From positions 147,931-211,930 of the forward strand of contig DASRBN010000003.1 in the NCBI GenBank assembly GCA_035653615.1: 64,000 nt of DNA, in the 5' to 3' direction. The translations under genes were made by a program, and so were the position numbers. The stretch is from Ktedonobacteraceae bacterium. Its GTDB lineage: Bacteria > Chloroflexota > Ktedonobacteria > Ktedonobacterales > Ktedonobacteraceae. Under the pieces are notes generated by a model that was not told where the DNA came from, searched no databases, and saw only the letters and a list, made by a program, of their open reading frames with translations. Below, one piece after another: positions 44,421-53,175 of this stretch (within the stretch, counting starts at the first letter, position 1; every line of letters starts with the position of its first letter).

Positions 44421-44469
44421 GGACAGTGCCCGTGCCGCGATTCCGTAGGGATAGGCACTGTCCCTACGG
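44415..44469. repeat. Family D hairpin, perfect 16-bp stem
   Basis: CCGTAGGGACAGTGCC pairs with GGCACTGTCCCTACGG. The stop codon TAG of the upstream gene is inside the left arm. There is no U-tract, but the stem could act as a terminator or mRNA end. Confidence 0.8.
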
Positions 44470-44584
44470 AATGCCCCATAATGATGAGCTTGTATATAAT
44501 CATTATAATAGGTACAATCAGCAGTAGAGTTGAATGTATCGTGGATGCTATTCAGGGTTCTTGTCAGCATATGGAGGAACAGCT

Positions 44585-44878
44585 ATGCCAACCTACATTA
44601 GCCTGGTCAATCTCACCGAGCAGGGCTTCAAAGATATCAAGAATGCGCCACAGCGGTTGCAGTCGTTAGATGCAGCGGTAAAAGAGGCCGGGGGGCGGCT
44701 GGTCGGTTTCTACCTGGTAATGGGTTCGTTTGATTATGTGATCATCACCGAGGTTCCCGATGACCAGACGGCTGCTCGCCTGATCCTTGGTACTATTGCA
44801 CAGGGCAGTGTGCGCACCCAGACCATGCGCGCATTTCCACGTGAAGAATTCGAGGAAATCGCGCGAGGCGTGCATTAG
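44585..44878 (+). CDS. GYD-domain protein
   Basis: A 97-residue protein of the GYD family (dimeric alpha/beta-barrel fold). MPTYISLVNLTEQGFKDIK, GGRLVGFYLVMGSFDYVIITEVPDDQTA and QGSVRTQTMRAFPREEF are the typical strand-helix blocks. The function of the family is unknown. Start ATG 44585 has GGAGG seven bases upstream. Confidence 0.85.
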   Translation: MPTYISLVNLTEQGFKDIKNAPQRLQSLDAAVKEAGGRLVGFYLVMGSFDYVIITEVPDDQTAARLILGTIAQGSVRTQTMRAFPREEFEEIARGVH

Positions 44879-44881
44879 TAG

Positions 44882-44926
44882 GAGGCCGATGAATCGGCGG
44901 TGGGCGCGATCAATTGGTCCCTACGG
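44882..44926 (+). repeat. Family B 45-bp repeat, intergenic
   Basis: A full unit beginning GAGGCCGATGAATCGGC and ending CCCTACGG lies 3 bases after the GYD stop and before the convergent yvcK gene. It has two changes in its right part (AATTGGTCC). Confidence 0.85.
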
Positions 44927-44937
44927 CGAAGTCGTCA

Positions 44938-45966
44938 CTATTCATCGTTGGGAAAGATGGCGCGAACGAGGCGTTCAGGATCATGACGCGCAAGCCGGTC
45001 GTTCTCCAGATTCAGGGGTTCGATCACGACATGAGGCACAAGGCGTAATAATTGTGCGCGGTCGGCTATGACCGGTTCACTGACTTCCTGGGCATAGGTT
45101 GTCAGCACATCGGGTGGAAATGGGCCATTATTGACAAGAACGCGATCTACATGCCCGCCCAGGTATTTATGAAGCTCCTTGACAAAATCGGAGGCCTTGA
45201 AGCCATCCGTTTCGCCATGTTTGGTCATTAGATTGCAGACATAGACTTTCTCAGCATCGGATTCGCGCACGGCACAGGCGATATCTTTTACGAGCAGATT
45301 GGGTAGCAGGCTGGTATAGAGATCGCCGGGGCCGATAATAATTGTATCCGCTCGCTTGATGGCCCGTATAGCCTGGGCGCAGCCGGGAGCGTCTTCGGGT
45401 TGCAAACGCAGGCACGCAATGGGTGAGAGCGGGCCAAGATTCTTCTTCCCCCTGGTATCAATATCCGTCTCGCCGCAGATGGTTGTGCCATCCGCGAGTT
45501 CCGCGCAAATGCTGGTTTGTGAGAGGGTAACCGGCAGCACGCGCCCGGCTGTATTGAGCAGTTCCTGGGCGTCTTCGATGGCTAGCAGGAGATCGCCGTT
45601 GTTGATGTCCTGTAGCCCCTTGAGGATAAGGTTGCCGAGGCTGTGACCGGCTACACCACGAACGGTTTCGTGTTCATCGTTATCTTCTGATTGCTGGAAG
45701 CGGTGCATAAATACTTCGCGCCATAAGGCTCCATTACGGGCCAGCGCGACCAGTGACATGCGCAAATCACCGAGGGGCAACTGGCGACGAAATTCGTCCA
45801 TCAACCTGCGGGAACTGCCACCGCTGTCGGACATGGTGACAATGGCAGTGATATTGAAAGGGTATTTTTTCAGATGCGAGAGAAAAGAGAAGGTTCCTGA
45901 GCCGCCGCCTATGGTAACGACGCGGCGTCCTGCAAATCGATCTCCGGTATGATGATATGCTGGCAA
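44938..45966 (-). CDS. yvcK: YvcK / CofD-like UDP-sugar-binding protein
   Basis: A 342-residue protein of normal length. VVTIGGGSGTFSFLSHLKKY binds nucleotide; VTMSDSGGSSRRLMDEF and LPLGDLRMSLVALA follow; TIIIGPGDLYTSLLPNLLV lies in the middle and VLVNNGPFP near the end. YvcK proteins bind UDP-activated sugars and are needed for cell shape and growth on gluconeogenic carbon sources. They usually sit with rapZ and whiA; neither is near, which suggests a rearranged locus. The start is TTG 45966 with AGGAG seven bases upstream; no in-frame ATG is better placed. Confidence 0.9.
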   Translation of the reverse strand: MPAYHHTGDRFAGRRVVTIGGGSGTFSFLSHLKKYPFNITAIVTMSDSGGSSRRLMDEFRRQLPLGDLRMSLVALARNGALWREVFMHRFQQSEDNDEHETVRGVAGHSLGNLILKGLQDINNGDLLLAIEDAQELLNTAGRVLPVTLSQTSICAELADGTTICGETDIDTRGKKNLGPLSPIACLRLQPEDAPGCAQAIRAIKRADTIIIGPGDLYTSLLPNLLVKDIACAVRESDAEKVYVCNLMTKHGETDGFKASDFVKELHKYLGGHVDRVLVNNGPFPPDVLTTYAQEVSEPVIADRAQLLRLVPHVVIEPLNLENDRLARHDPERLVRAIFPNDE

Positions 45967-46248
45967 AAAGGTTCTCCTATCTGAGATGAACGGGTGAATT
46001 ATGATAGAGCCTGCAAAACAGAGTTTAACATGGACTCTTCAGCAGTGCAAGCAAGCATGCAGTGCAAGCAGACATTGGCTTGTAGTGGGCCTGCAAGTGT
46101 GCTATGATAGCAATTGGCAACGGTTTTTTTCATGATATTACCCCTTTCATGATACAATCAAGAGAAGTAAAATACCTACCCATATTGGGGCATTGTGTGC
46201 ATGGTACGCAACGCATTCATAAAACTAAAGAGAGAAGATAGATAGGTT

Positions 46249-48486
46249 ATGGCATCAAAAAAGAATACGGATGCTCTTGCTCCACAAGGAGATACCCCGC
46301 AGGTACAGCAACTACTTGAACTTCGCCACCAGATCGCGGAAGAATTGCATCATAGCAGCAGCAGGCAACAGGCGGAACATGCACTGGCGGAAATAAGCAG
46401 CGCGGATGAGGCGACTCAGATGGCTTTGCTTAAAGCCCTGGTCAAGCAAGGCGATACTGATGCGGCGGATGTCTTGCTGGCAATCAACGAATTGACGACG
46501 AACAAGGCAGTGCGCAAGGAGTCGCGCCGGGCATTGATACAACTGGCGGGCGCGAAGGTCTATCCCAGCTGGACGCCCGCGCCGGAAGAGGTAACACCCG
46601 GGCCGGTTGAGCATCCACCGCGCTTCTGGAGAGGCTATGCAACGCTTTCACGTGAGACGGGCCAGGTACAGCTCATTTTGTGCTGGGAACAGGGTTTTGA
46701 ATATAGTCAGGCCCGTATGATGGGCTTCTTGCTCGATTACTGGCGCTACGGCATCAAGGACTTTTTTAACGAAAATAGCAGCAGGCGGCGCATCGAATCG
46801 CGCGTGCAGGAGATGAAAAACCTGTTCGCAACCTCAGAAGATGGAGAGGTTGAGGTTGTTGAATGCACGCTGGCCGAAGGACGCCGCCTGATCCTGGACG
46901 CCCTCGACGTGAATAACTGGCGTGGCTCGACACAGCACAAAGATTACCGTCACTACCTGCCGACCGTACAGCAGTTGGTGCTGAACGCGAAAAATGCGGG
47001 CGAGGATAGCGGCCGCACCTTTATTCGGCCAGATCTGCTTCCTGATGATGTTGTGGGCAATTTCGTAGGAGCGTGGTCGTTAGGTGATTACGGATTGTGC
47101 TATGATCTGCTGGCCAGTACGAGCGACCTGCTTGAGGGACGTTCGCGCGAAGAATGGGTGGATTTACGCCGCAAATGGGCGAATGAAGCGCATCCTGCCC
47201 GTATGTCACCGTCATTTATACGCGAGCGCGAGCAAAACCAGCAATCGCTCTGGTTGCCCGGTTCGGTCATTAGCAGCCGCGCATCGGCGCGGCGCGAGGT
47301 CGAGATGGGCTGGTCGCTTGAACTGTTGAATACGCCTCTTAGCGGCACGCTGCCGGAGATGCCTATGGGAACAGCTGTTTATAAAGAGACGCACCGGCAC
47401 TGGTTCTGGACTTCGTATGTCCTTACCCAGGAAAATGACCAATGGCGCATTTCTCGTATGACAGACGAGGGAGCAAGGGCACAGGGGTTGCCGATTGCGG
47501 ATTTGCAACAGCAGGTGAAAGACCATGAGGACCGTATGCAGGCGATTCTGAAGGAGCATGCCCCGACCGACCCGAATGCTGGACAATATTATGAAGAGAT
47601 CGTCTGGCGCATGGTAGTGACAATGCACCTTGATGATGCTCTGCTGGTGAAGCTGCCATTTGACCGGGCAATCTATGAAGATGCTTTAAGCCGTGCTATG
47701 GGTATACGCATGGTGGAGCGCGCGCTCGTCTATGCCGGAGAACTGGTGCGCCGCTTTGTCGCAACCTCAAAGCATGGAGAAGATTTGAGGCGATTGGGTG
47801 CGCTGCAGGTAGCGCTCGCGGATCAGTTTGTGCAATTTGGCATGGATGAGCGCGCCGATGAGTTCTTTACTATAGCCGAAAAAACGATGCGCGACTCACT
47901 CGAGGTCGAAGATAGCTCGATGGGACATTTGCTGTTGGGCGAACTGCATATGCAACAAAATGAATACGAAGACGCGCTGGCCGAGTTCGAGCTTGCCCGG
48001 CCCCTGGTGCAAAATCGAGACGAGGAAGCTCAACTTGAATTTGATATCGCCAGCTGTCAAATTGAACTCGAGCGCTATAGCGAGGCAGCAGCTCATATGC
48101 AGCGGGTCGCGGAAATTAACCCTGATTACGCTGGTATCTGGTTCAATATCGGTCATGTTTATCGCCTGCAGAAAAACTATGCCGAGGCAGAAACCTACTT
48201 CAGGCGGGCCATTGCGCAGCAACCTGATGATATACGGCCCTATTCTGAGCTTGGTTCTATCTACCTGGACACGCGCCGCCTCTCCGATGCTTATCACATC
48301 GTGGAACAGGGAATACAGGCCAACCCCTCATCCGCGCATCTGAAGGCCCTGCTGGCCGGAATCCTGGATGAGATGGGCCAGCACCGGCGCGCCCGCATCA
48401 CCCTGGAAGAGGCGGAACGCATAAACCCCGACCTGCCAATTGTCCAGGCGATGCGCCAGGTGCTTGATGAGAAGAAGAAAAGGTAG
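46249..48486 (+). CDS. TPR-repeat protein, paralogue 1
   Basis: A 745-residue cytoplasmic protein. The N-terminal ~100 residues are helical and HEAT-like (ALLKALVKQGDTDAADVLLAINEL). A middle region has FWRGYATLSRETGQVQLILCW and the shared block YGLCYDLLASTSDLLEGRSREEW. From about residue 500 there are five or more TPR units, e.g. LLLGELHMQQNEYEDALAEF, IWFNIGHVYRLQKNYAEAE and PYSELGSIYLDTRRLSDAYH. It is probably a protein-interaction scaffold. The next gene is a paralogue. Its TAG stop lies in the left arm of a family D hairpin. Confidence 0.8.
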   Translation: MASKKNTDALAPQGDTPQVQQLLELRHQIAEELHHSSSRQQAEHALAEISSADEATQMALLKALVKQGDTDAADVLLAINELTTNKAVRKESRRALIQLAGAKVYPSWTPAPEEVTPGPVEHPPRFWRGYATLSRETGQVQLILCWEQGFEYSQARMMGFLLDYWRYGIKDFFNENSSRRRIESRVQEMKNLFATSEDGEVEVVECTLAEGRRLILDALDVNNWRGSTQHKDYRHYLPTVQQLVLNAKNAGEDSGRTFIRPDLLPDDVVGNFVGAWSLGDYGLCYDLLASTSDLLEGRSREEWVDLRRKWANEAHPARMSPSFIREREQNQQSLWLPGSVISSRASARREVEMGWSLELLNTPLSGTLPEMPMGTAVYKETHRHWFWTSYVLTQENDQWRISRMTDEGARAQGLPIADLQQQVKDHEDRMQAILKEHAPTDPNAGQYYEEIVWRMVVTMHLDDALLVKLPFDRAIYEDALSRAMGIRMVERALVYAGELVRRFVATSKHGEDLRRLGALQVALADQFVQFGMDERADEFFTIAEKTMRDSLEVEDSSMGHLLLGELHMQQNEYEDALAEFELARPLVQNRDEEAQLEFDIASCQIELERYSEAAAHMQRVAEINPDYAGIWFNIGHVYRLQKNYAEAETYFRRAIAQQPDDIRPYSELGSIYLDTRRLSDAYHIVEQGIQANPSSAHLKALLAGILDEMGQHRRARITLEEAERINPDLPIVQAMRQVLDEKKKR

Positions 48487-48505
48487 GGACAGCCGCTGTC
48501 CCTAC
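48483..48505. repeat. Family D hairpin, perfect 11-bp stem
   Basis: GTAGGGACAGC-C-GCTGTCCCTAC. It includes the stop codon of the upstream TPR gene and lies 15 bases before the next start codon. Confidence 0.8.
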
Positions 48506-48520
48506 AGGATTGGTAGGTTC

Positions 48521-50173
48521 ATGATGGCACGAAAAAAAGAGCAAAAGCAGGAAGTTCTTATAACCTTTCTCGAAAATCTGACAGTCGGAGCGTATGCACT
48601 CTCCTATGATTTGCTTGCAAGCGATAGCAGATTGCGCGGCGGTCTTACAAAAGACGAATGGATAGAACTGCACAAAACCTGGGAGGAACAGGCCAATCCG
48701 AGAGGGTACAGGATGGATTTTGGTCGAATACTGAAACCCGAGTATACCGATACTGATCTTCCAACCCCATCGAACGAAGAGGATGAGGCCAATCTTGCGA
48801 AAATAGAGATTGGCTGGTCAATGGGTATAAATGATACGCCGCTTAATGCTTCCATCTGCGAACTCTCACAGCCAACCGCGATCAATCAGGTAACGGGGCG
48901 GCGCTGGTTCTGGGCGCTCTATACGCTGGTAAAAGAGCGCGGCAACTGGCGCGTGCAGAGCATGATCGATGAGGTAGCCGGGGCGCGAAACCTGTCAAGT
49001 GCGGAATTGCAGGAACGAATTTCACAGCATATTCCATATATGGAGGAATTTTCAAAGCAGCACACTCTATCTGACCTGGAAGAGGATTCGGATGATCCTG
49101 CTGAAATCGAGGCCCTGCAAGAAGCGCGCGCGCGTACCGGCCATGTTCTCGCTTATTTAGACGCGCTGATCGAGCAGGAGCCGCAAGAACTGCGACACTA
49201 TGAACTTGCAGCCGCCCGCGCGCTGGCACTAAATGAAATTGAACGCTGCCTGGTCTACTTTGATCTCATGTTGGACCGTTTTCCTGAGAGGCGCAGCGAC
49301 ACCTTATTAGTGCTGAGTGGCATGCAGATGCGCTACATGCAGTACCTGCAAGGTGATTTGGATATCTTCGATTATGAGGAAGAGTTTATTGGCCGTATGC
49401 GCGAACTTGCGGAGGCTAATCTGCGCGAGTCGATATCCTTGAAAGATGACTCTTTGGGCCATTTGTTTCTGGCCCAATTGTTGCAGGAAGACGATGAACG
49501 CCTGGATGAAGTGGAAGAGCAACTGCAACAGGCCAGGGCATTAGCCCAGGACGAGGGCATAGTGGCTATGGCCGAGCATGAATTGGGTCAGCTTGCCATG
49601 ATGCGCGAGGACTATGAACAGGCGCTTGAGCATTACCGGCGGGTCGCTGAAATTCATCCAGATAATTCCAGGGCCTGGGCGGATATTGGGGATGCCTTCA
49701 ATGCGATGGAGCAATTTGATGAGGCGGAAGCGAACTATAAGCATGCTATTGAACTGAAACCGGATGATATCAACCTCTATGTTGACCTGAGCACAATCTA
49801 CATAGCAAACGACGAGATGGACCGGTCTCGCGAGCTGTGGGAAGAGGCATTACGTGCCAATCCTGACTCTGCCGGCTGTCGTTATTATCTCGCCATGACC
49901 CTGGCCGAGCAAGGCGAATTTCGGCGCGCGCAAAAGCTGTTGGAGGAAGCGCAGAAAATTGATCCACAATCCGAGATGGCCTTCATGATTGATATGATGC
50001 TCAACGCCTTTAAAACAAGAAAATTGCCCGCCGTTAAACCGGACGAGCAAGCTCCCGCCGAAAGCACAATCACGCCCGTAGGGGCACCTTCTGTGGTTGC
50101 CCGCCCACTAAGCGGCATTAAGCCCCCAACAAAATTCTCTAGAAAGAAAGCCCGCAAACGCAAGAAAAAATGA
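48521..50173 (+). CDS. TPR-repeat protein, paralogue 2
   Basis: A 550-residue protein sharing GAYALSYDLLASDSRLRGGLTKDEWIELHKTW (described in two parts) and a following GWSMGINDTPL region with the upstream TPR protein. Later TPR units include LLFLAQLLQEDDERLDEVEEQ-like, HELGQLAMMREDYEQALEHY and AWADIGDAFNAMEQFDEAEA. It ends in a Lys/Arg-rich tail (KFSRKKARKRKKK), perhaps nucleic-acid binding. Residues ending PVGAPSVVARPL are encoded by a family E-like repeat (50078-50106). Start ATG 48521. Its TGA overlaps the start of the methyltransferase gene (ATGA), so the two are translationally coupled. In one of its middle blocks, DLLASDSRLRGG aligns with DLLASTSDLLEG of paralogue 1. Confidence 0.8.
   Translation: MMARKKEQKQEVLITFLENLTVGAYALSYDLLASDSRLRGGLTKDEWIELHKTWEEQANPRGYRMDFGRILKPEYTDTDLPTPSNEEDEANLAKIEIGWSMGINDTPLNASICELSQPTAINQVTGRRWFWALYTLVKERGNWRVQSMIDEVAGARNLSSAELQERISQHIPYMEEFSKQHTLSDLEEDSDDPAEIEALQEARARTGHVLAYLDALIEQEPQELRHYELAAARALALNEIERCLVYFDLMLDRFPERRSDTLLVLSGMQMRYMQYLQGDLDIFDYEEEFIGRMRELAEANLRESISLKDDSLGHLFLAQLLQEDDERLDEVEEQLQQARALAQDEGIVAMAEHELGQLAMMREDYEQALEHYRRVAEIHPDNSRAWADIGDAFNAMEQFDEAEANYKHAIELKPDDINLYVDLSTIYIANDEMDRSRELWEEALRANPDSAGCRYYLAMTLAEQGEFRRAQKLLEEAQKIDPQSEMAFMIDMMLNAFKTRKLPAVKPDEQAPAESTITPVGAPSVVARPLSGIKPPTKFSRKKARKRKKK
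50078..50106 (+). repeat. Family E-like repeat inside TPR paralogue 2
   Basis: GTAGGGGCACC / TGTGGTTGCCCGCCC resembles the family E core, and is in frame near the C-terminus. Confidence 0.5.
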
Positions 50174-51444
50174 CACAGGAAGAGCGCATCATCAGCTATC
50201 ATACCGTCACCCTCGGCGCAATGACTCGCGAGGGCAATACCCTGGCCGAAATCATCGATGACGATATCGCATCATCTACGCCGGGAACGCGCACGCTACA
50301 AGTACCCGCCGGCCTGCCGGGTGAGCGTGTCACCATCGCTGTAGAGGAGCTGGCCCCGCCGCCTGCAGGAAAACGCAAACGGCGCTGGAAGCCGTGCCCA
50401 CCGCGCGTCTGGATCAGCGAAATTCATGAAACTTCTCCCTTGCGCGTTTCCGCTCCCTGTCCCGTGTTTGGCACCTGTGGAGGCTGCCAACTGCAACACA
50501 TGCGGTATAGCGCTCAGTTGGAGTGGAAACGTTCTATTGTATGCGATCTGCTGCGCGATATTGGGGGCTTTGACGATCCGCCGGTGCTGGAGCCTGTGCC
50601 CTGTGACGATCCCTGGCATTACCGCAATCATATGCGTTTCTCCGTCAATCGCCAGGGGCAGGCTGGGCTCACCGCACGCGGTACGCATCGTGTCTTGCCG
50701 CTCAGCGCCTGTCCTATCGCGCACCAGTATATCAATCGTGCCCTGGAAGTATTGTGTACGCAGCCCAATCCGCGCCCGCAGGTCTTGATTCGTTGTGGGA
50801 CTGCGACAAATCAAGTGCTTTTGCAACCCGCTCCGACCCCAGAAATCGCGCAGCGCCTGCGTGAAGCCGGTCTCGAAGTGCGCACCGAGACCATGGAGGA
50901 GGTGCTGGCCGGCGAGACATTTCGCATTCGCCCCAGTTCATTTTTCCAGACCAACACGCGGCAGGCGGAAAAGATGGTACAGATGGTGCTGGATGGATTA
51001 ATCGACCATGCAATAACCGTCATCGATGCCTATTGTGGCGTCGGCACATTTGCCCTTTTGCTGGCGAAGCACTTTGATCAGGTGATCGCGATAGAGGAAT
51101 CGGCCAGCGCCATTAAGGATGCCAGGGAAAACTTGCGCGACGTGCATAACGTGGAGATTCGCAAGGGCAAGGTAGAGGATTTGCTGCCAGACTTAGCTTC
51201 CCAGGTTCAGGGACTGGTGATTGATCCACCGCGCGCCGGTTGCCAGCCGGTTGTATTAGAAGCGCTCATCCGGCATCCCGTCGCCAGGATGGTCTACGTC
51301 TCATGCGATCCGGCGACCCTGGCTCGTGATCTGGGCATCCTCTGTCATACGCATCCCGCGTACCGCTTGCGCTCGGTGCAACCGTTGGATATGTTTCCGC
51401 AGACGGCGCATATTGAATGTGTAGCCGTCCTGGAGTGTCTATAA
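50170..51444 (+). CDS. 23S rRNA (uracil-C5)-methyltransferase, RlmD/TrmA family
   Basis: A 424-residue enzyme. An N-terminal TRAM-like region (about 1-75) and an iron-sulfur Cys set (SAPCPVFGTCGGCQLQHM, with a further Cys near SACPIAH) precede the AdoMet domain (VIDAYCGVGTFALLLAKHFD; VIDPPRAGCQPVVLEAL) and the catalytic-Cys motif MVYVSCDPATLARDLG. It methylates uracil C5 in rRNA or tRNA; the exact target (U1939, U747 or tRNA U54) is not settled by sequence. The start ATG overlaps the TGA of the TPR gene by 4 bases. It is followed by maf after 2 bases. Confidence 0.88.
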   Translation: MTQEERIISYHTVTLGAMTREGNTLAEIIDDDIASSTPGTRTLQVPAGLPGERVTIAVEELAPPPAGKRKRRWKPCPPRVWISEIHETSPLRVSAPCPVFGTCGGCQLQHMRYSAQLEWKRSIVCDLLRDIGGFDDPPVLEPVPCDDPWHYRNHMRFSVNRQGQAGLTARGTHRVLPLSACPIAHQYINRALEVLCTQPNPRPQVLIRCGTATNQVLLQPAPTPEIAQRLREAGLEVRTETMEEVLAGETFRIRPSSFFQTNTRQAEKMVQMVLDGLIDHAITVIDAYCGVGTFALLLAKHFDQVIAIEESASAIKDARENLRDVHNVEIRKGKVEDLLPDLASQVQGLVIDPPRAGCQPVVLEALIRHPVARMVYVSCDPATLARDLGILCHTHPAYRLRSVQPLDMFPQTAHIECVAVLECL

Positions 51445-51446
51445 AC

Positions 51447-52097
51447 ATGATTGAACCATTGTTTCTCGCCTCTGCCTCACCCCGGCGCAGGCAAATTCTG
51501 AGCCTGCTGGGTCTGCCCTTTATCACAGGCGTTGCGCCCGTGGACGAAGACGCAGCCCAGGCACGCTATCGAGGGCCGCTCGAGGGCCTGGCGGAATGGC
51601 TGGCCAAGCATAAGGCTTCTGCCGCGCTCACATTGCCAGAAGCCGAGGGGCGGCTCGTAATTACCGCCGATACGACCGTCCTGCTTAACGACACAATTCT
51701 TGGCAAGCCGCGCGATGTCGCCCATGCCCGCGAATTGCTGCTCACCTTGCGCAATCGCCAGCACCATGTCGTTACCGGTGTCGCCGTTAGCGGGACCATG
51801 AACGGCAGCTTTGCCATGCGTAGCGCCAGTTGCATCACACCGGTACGCATGCGCGCGTACAGCGAAGTCGAAATTGCCGCTTATATTGCCACCGGCGACC
51901 CCATGGACAAAGCCGGCGCGTATGGCATCCAACACCCATCATTTTCGCCCACCGGCAGCATTAATGGCTGTTATTTGAACGTCGTTGGATTGCCGCTCTG
52001 CGTGCTGGTCGACCTGCTCGCCGAATTCAACGTCTATCCTGTTGTGCCGCTGCCACCGGCGGCGGGTTGTCCCTGGTCTGAAAAATGCCGCTTCTAA
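51447..52097 (+). CDS. maf: Maf-family nucleoside triphosphate pyrophosphatase
   Basis: A 216-residue protein. LFLASASPRRRQILSLLGLPF is the Maf N-terminus (S-x-S-P-R-R), VITADTTVLLNDTILGKPRD the active-site region and KAGAYGIQHP the C-terminal one. Maf proteins hydrolyse non-canonical or modified nucleoside triphosphates to monophosphates. It sits 2 bases after the methyltransferase gene and overlaps the next gene by 13 bases, so all three are one operon. The ATG start at 51447 is the only good in-frame choice. Confidence 0.9.
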   Translation: MIEPLFLASASPRRRQILSLLGLPFITGVAPVDEDAAQARYRGPLEGLAEWLAKHKASAALTLPEAEGRLVITADTTVLLNDTILGKPRDVAHARELLLTLRNRQHHVVTGVAVSGTMNGSFAMRSASCITPVRMRAYSEVEIAAYIATGDPMDKAGAYGIQHPSFSPTGSINGCYLNVVGLPLCVLVDLLAEFNVYPVVPLPPAAGCPWSEKCRF

Positions 52098-53107
52098 CGA
52101 AATTCGAACGCATACGCGGTCGATACGCGCCCAGCCCGACGGGTGATCTACACCTGGGCAACCTGCGCACTGCCCTGCTGGCCTGGCTTTTTGCTCGCTG
52201 CGCCGGTGGCCAATTTGTGATGCGCATAGAGGACCTGGATCGCCCTCGTGTGCGACCGGGCGCAACGCAGCGTATGCTTGACGACCTGCGCTGGCTGGGA
52301 TTGGACTGGGACGAAGGGCCGGATACCGGCGGCCCTTATGCGCCATATATACAGAGCGAGCGGCAAGATATCTACGCCTTCTACCTGCAACGTCTAATTG
52401 ATCGCGGCCTGGTTTATCAATGCTATTGCACGCGGGCGGAGATTGCCCGCATCGCCAGCGCGCCACATGGCGAAGAAGGCCCGCGCTATCCCGGCGCCTG
52501 CCGGAATCTGACCCCGCAACAACGAAGCCAGTATGAAGCGAATAATCGCCGTCCCTCGCTGCGTTTTCGAGTCGATGATGAACGCATCGTCTCCTTTGCT
52601 GATCTGCTGGCGGGTCAGGTAGAACAACATGTACAACAGGCCGTGGGAGATTTCATTATCTGCCGCTCCGACGGCATCTTCGCCTATCAATTTGCCGTCG
52701 TGGTGGACGATGCTCTGATGGGTATCAACCAGGTGCTGCGGGGAGCCGATCTACTGGCGTCGACGGCTCGCCAGATTCTTCTATATGAAGCGCTGGGGTT
52801 TCCTGTGCCAACCTTCGCCCATGTCCCACTTGTGCTTGACGAACAGGGCAAGCGCCTGTCTAAGCGTGAGCAGAGCGCCGGTCTGGAGCCGTTACGCGCG
52901 GCAGGCGCATCACCGGCGCAGGTCGTGGGAGCGCTCGCCGCCTCGTGTGGGCTGCTAGAGGAGGGCGAGCAGATCAGCGCGGCTGAACTGTTGAATCGCT
53001 ATAAGGAAAAAGGATATGATATAATGCGCTCGAAGTTAATGCAGTTCAAAAGTCCTGAGATTCTTCGCTGCGCTCAGAATGACATGCCTTGGGGCGTGTC
53101 ATTCTGA
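52085..53107 (+). CDS. gluQ: Glutamyl-Q-tRNA(Asp) synthetase-like protein
   Basis: A 340-residue protein, short like GluQ and lacking the anticodon-binding domain of GltX. It has YAPSPTGDLHLGNLRTAL (HIGH-type motif HLGN), the zinc-site CYCTR and YPGACR, and a KMSKS-like KRLSKREQS. It would charge queuosine in tRNA(Asp) with glutamate. Its last ~18 residues (SPEILRCAQNDMPWGVSF) are encoded by the first arm of a family A palindrome, which also supplies the stop, so the native C-terminus was probably replaced. It overlaps maf by 13 bases. Confidence 0.87.
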   Translation: MPLLTKFERIRGRYAPSPTGDLHLGNLRTALLAWLFARCAGGQFVMRIEDLDRPRVRPGATQRMLDDLRWLGLDWDEGPDTGGPYAPYIQSERQDIYAFYLQRLIDRGLVYQCYCTRAEIARIASAPHGEEGPRYPGACRNLTPQQRSQYEANNRRPSLRFRVDDERIVSFADLLAGQVEQHVQQAVGDFIICRSDGIFAYQFAVVVDDALMGINQVLRGADLLASTARQILLYEALGFPVPTFAHVPLVLDEQGKRLSKREQSAGLEPLRAAGASPAQVVGALAASCGLLEEGEQISAAELLNRYKEKGYDIMRSKLMQFKSPEILRCAQNDMPWGVSF

Positions 53108-53127
53108 GCGCAGCGAAGAATCTCAGG
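53054..53127. repeat. Family A palindrome, 35-bp arms, one mismatch
   Basis: Arms 53054-53088 and 53093-53127 flank a 4-base loop TTGG. The left arm lies in the gluQ coding sequence; the gluQ stop codon is in the right arm (53105-53107). Confidence 0.9.
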
Positions 53128-53175
53128 GTTCAAGAGCATCCCGCTCCTTTCATACAGAAGCTTGAGAATTACTAC

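Noticed and set aside
53089..53175. Extended N-terminus of the MscS protein
   Set aside because: The extra residues are encoded by the family A palindrome; membrane topology fits a start at 53176.
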